64,000 nt of DNA from Metopolophium dirhodum (Eukaryota > Arthropoda > Insecta > Hemiptera > Aphididae). Made by a program: the position numbers and the translations under genes. Within the stretch, counting starts at the first letter, position 1, and the number at the start of each line of letters is the position of its first letter. The stretch is from NCBI RefSeq assembly GCF_019925205.1, contig NC_083568.1, positions 13,886,393-13,950,392 on the forward strand, written 5' to 3'. The notes beneath the pieces are model-generated. The model made no database searches and had not been told where the DNA came from. It worked only from the letters and a program-made list of their open reading frames with translations. Positions 62,690 through 64,000 of this stretch are shown here, piece by piece.

Positions 62690-63042
62690 CACCATTTTTT
62701 TTTATAAGCATTTAAAGTTTGAATTTTAACAAAATTTATCAAATTTAAAATTTAACAAATGTTTTGTTGTTAAAAATTTATAAAATGTTCAACTTTTATA
62801 GCTAAGAATTGAAAATCTTGTTTTAAGATTCCATGTAAATATAGGTTATATATAAATTACTTTATTCACCTTAATATCATCAAATATAGGTACTTAGTAA
62901 TATCATAGGCTGACTGACCGTTTTCGCTAAGAATCGTTTTTCTTATACAATGATATTATATCATTGAATTCAAATTTAACACCATCCATTACAGTGACCC
63001 ACTTGTAACCTACTATACAGCAGAGCGATATCCACTTATTCA
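62690..63042. mobile_element. TIR family A element, copy 5b (inverted, terminal part)
   Basis: Family sequence from TTTATAAGCATTTAAAG to GCGATATCCACTTATTCACA. It contains TTTTCGCTAAGAATCGTTTT and CAGTGACCCACTTGTAAC as in copy 4. Together with 60181-60768 it could be one interrupted element, but a stretch of about 45 bp is present in both parts with differences, so two copies are also possible. Confidence 0.7.
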
Positions 63043-63179
63043 CATTTTTAATATTATTAATATTATTTATATATTTCTCAAAAAAGAATACTGGGCTTCA
63101 CTGAGTATAATGAGTTAATGTGGAGGCCCAGGGCAGGGGCTACTATAATAGTAATTTTTCCTATTTTATATTTTTATTT

Positions 63180-63310
63180 TATAGGTAAGCGTAATTATGA
63201 CATTAAAAATCGTGGAAGTCGTTATGACGTTATGATATAATACATATATAGAATATGTTTCGAGTTTAACTATATAGGTCTTGAAATTTAATATATAGGT
63301 ATAGCTATAG
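63180..63310. repeat. Third copy of the U-exon flank duplication
   Basis: GTGGAAGTCGTTATGACGTTATGATATAA-type sequence matches 57985-58040 and, more distantly, 52235-52290. It implies the duplicated array continues toward or past the window edge. Confidence 0.7.
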
Positions 63311-64000
63311 GTATACAGCTGTAGAATATTTGTTAAGTTTTTGACGAATTCCTAACGTCATTGATATGTATACCAATTATACAATTTTAAATATTTTTTT
63401 TTACTATATTTTATTTACGCCAAACGGCAATTACAAAAAGTATATGAACAATAGCAATATAGTAACAATATTACAATATATAGCTTAAAATTAGAATAGT
63501 TTACAAAATGCATTATTAAAACAGTAGTATACAGACAGTTAAAAGGGGAAAATAAATATAGAATAGATTACATAGCATTATTGGCATAACGAAGCATATA
63601 CGGTGCAGTGAATGGTTATTACCGTAGGAGGTGGAGTGAGTGGGAATATGAAAGGGTGTGTGATGCCTTGATGGGTAGGATGGGACACGGAAATTAATGG
63701 AGGAAAGAAGATCTTATTTTTAAAGTGTTTTTAAATGTAGGTACCTATGTAAAATGTAAATAAATTTCATAATAGATAACGGTTGAAAAAAACCGCATTC
63801 TAAAATATTACTTTTGTGTGGACATTCTGGTTCAAAATAAATAATTAACCACCGATCACCGCTATGTAGAAAACCATTATTGAAATATACTATAATAGTT
63901 TTGATTTAATAACAAAATTCACGGATTCACGTGATCACATATACGTTCATTTTAATTTCACGTGTATCCGTGAATTTAACTAAACGTGAAATAGAGACCT
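63310..64000. other. Unassigned to window end
   Basis: AT-rich to 63.6 kb, then a more GC-balanced stretch (63610-63720). No zinc-finger exon and no BTB exon found here. Confidence 0.4.

Overview
The window reads as insect nuclear DNA, most likely from an aphid. It is very AT-rich, it has short phase-consistent introns, and it is packed with small inverted-repeat transposons and recurring TAGGTA/TACCTA words of the kind I associate with aphid genomes. The aphid assignment is an inference. The animal gene content is directly supported.

About 1-9.6 kb holds three compact housekeeping genes. The 3' end of phosphoacetylglucosamine mutase (PGM3) is on the + strand. A complete 14-exon Exo70 exocyst subunit is on the - strand. 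A complete 6-exon mitochondrial complex I 24 kDa subunit (NDUFV2) is on the + strand. PGM3 and Exo70 converge. Exo70 and NDUFV2 diverge from a shared gap of about 350 bp. Every Exo70 and NDUFV2 splice junction could be placed by eye, and each coding sum is a whole number of codons (693 and 240 residues).

About 9.8-41.9 kb is a longitudinals lacking (lola) locus on the - strand. A GC-rich, CpG-rich tract (40.2-41.9 kb) probably holds the promoter. Two constant exons encode the BTB domain and an acidic linker with a basic nuclear-localisation-like motif (40176-40349 and 34132-34876). An optional 81-nt exon follows (33772-33852). Then come eight alternative terminal exons (26.9, 24.5, 21.8, 17.2, 13.2, 12.1, 10.8 and 9.8 kb), seven with paired zinc fingers and one with a single variant finger. 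All eight acceptors are phase 1, matching the constant donor, so each can be joined to the same BTB module to give a different DNA-binding specificity. Two of them were not apparent as long open frames and were read from the sequence (13204-13343 and 12094-12278).

About 42-64 kb is upstream of lola and is the unusual part. It holds four more lola-type zinc-finger terminal exons on the same strand (44.5, 51.8, 55.5 and 59.2 kb) with the same phase-1 acceptors, but no BTB exon is visible upstream of them. They share a distinct C-x3-C first finger. Three or more of them belong to a tandem segmental duplication, and the 59.2 kb exon is a chimera of two neighbours. A truncated non-LTR retrotransposon, a tRNA-derived SINE, hAT and TTAA-type inverted-repeat elements and several copies of one larger inverted-repeat family fill the rest. 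I see no CRISPR array, rRNA, or functional tRNA gene.
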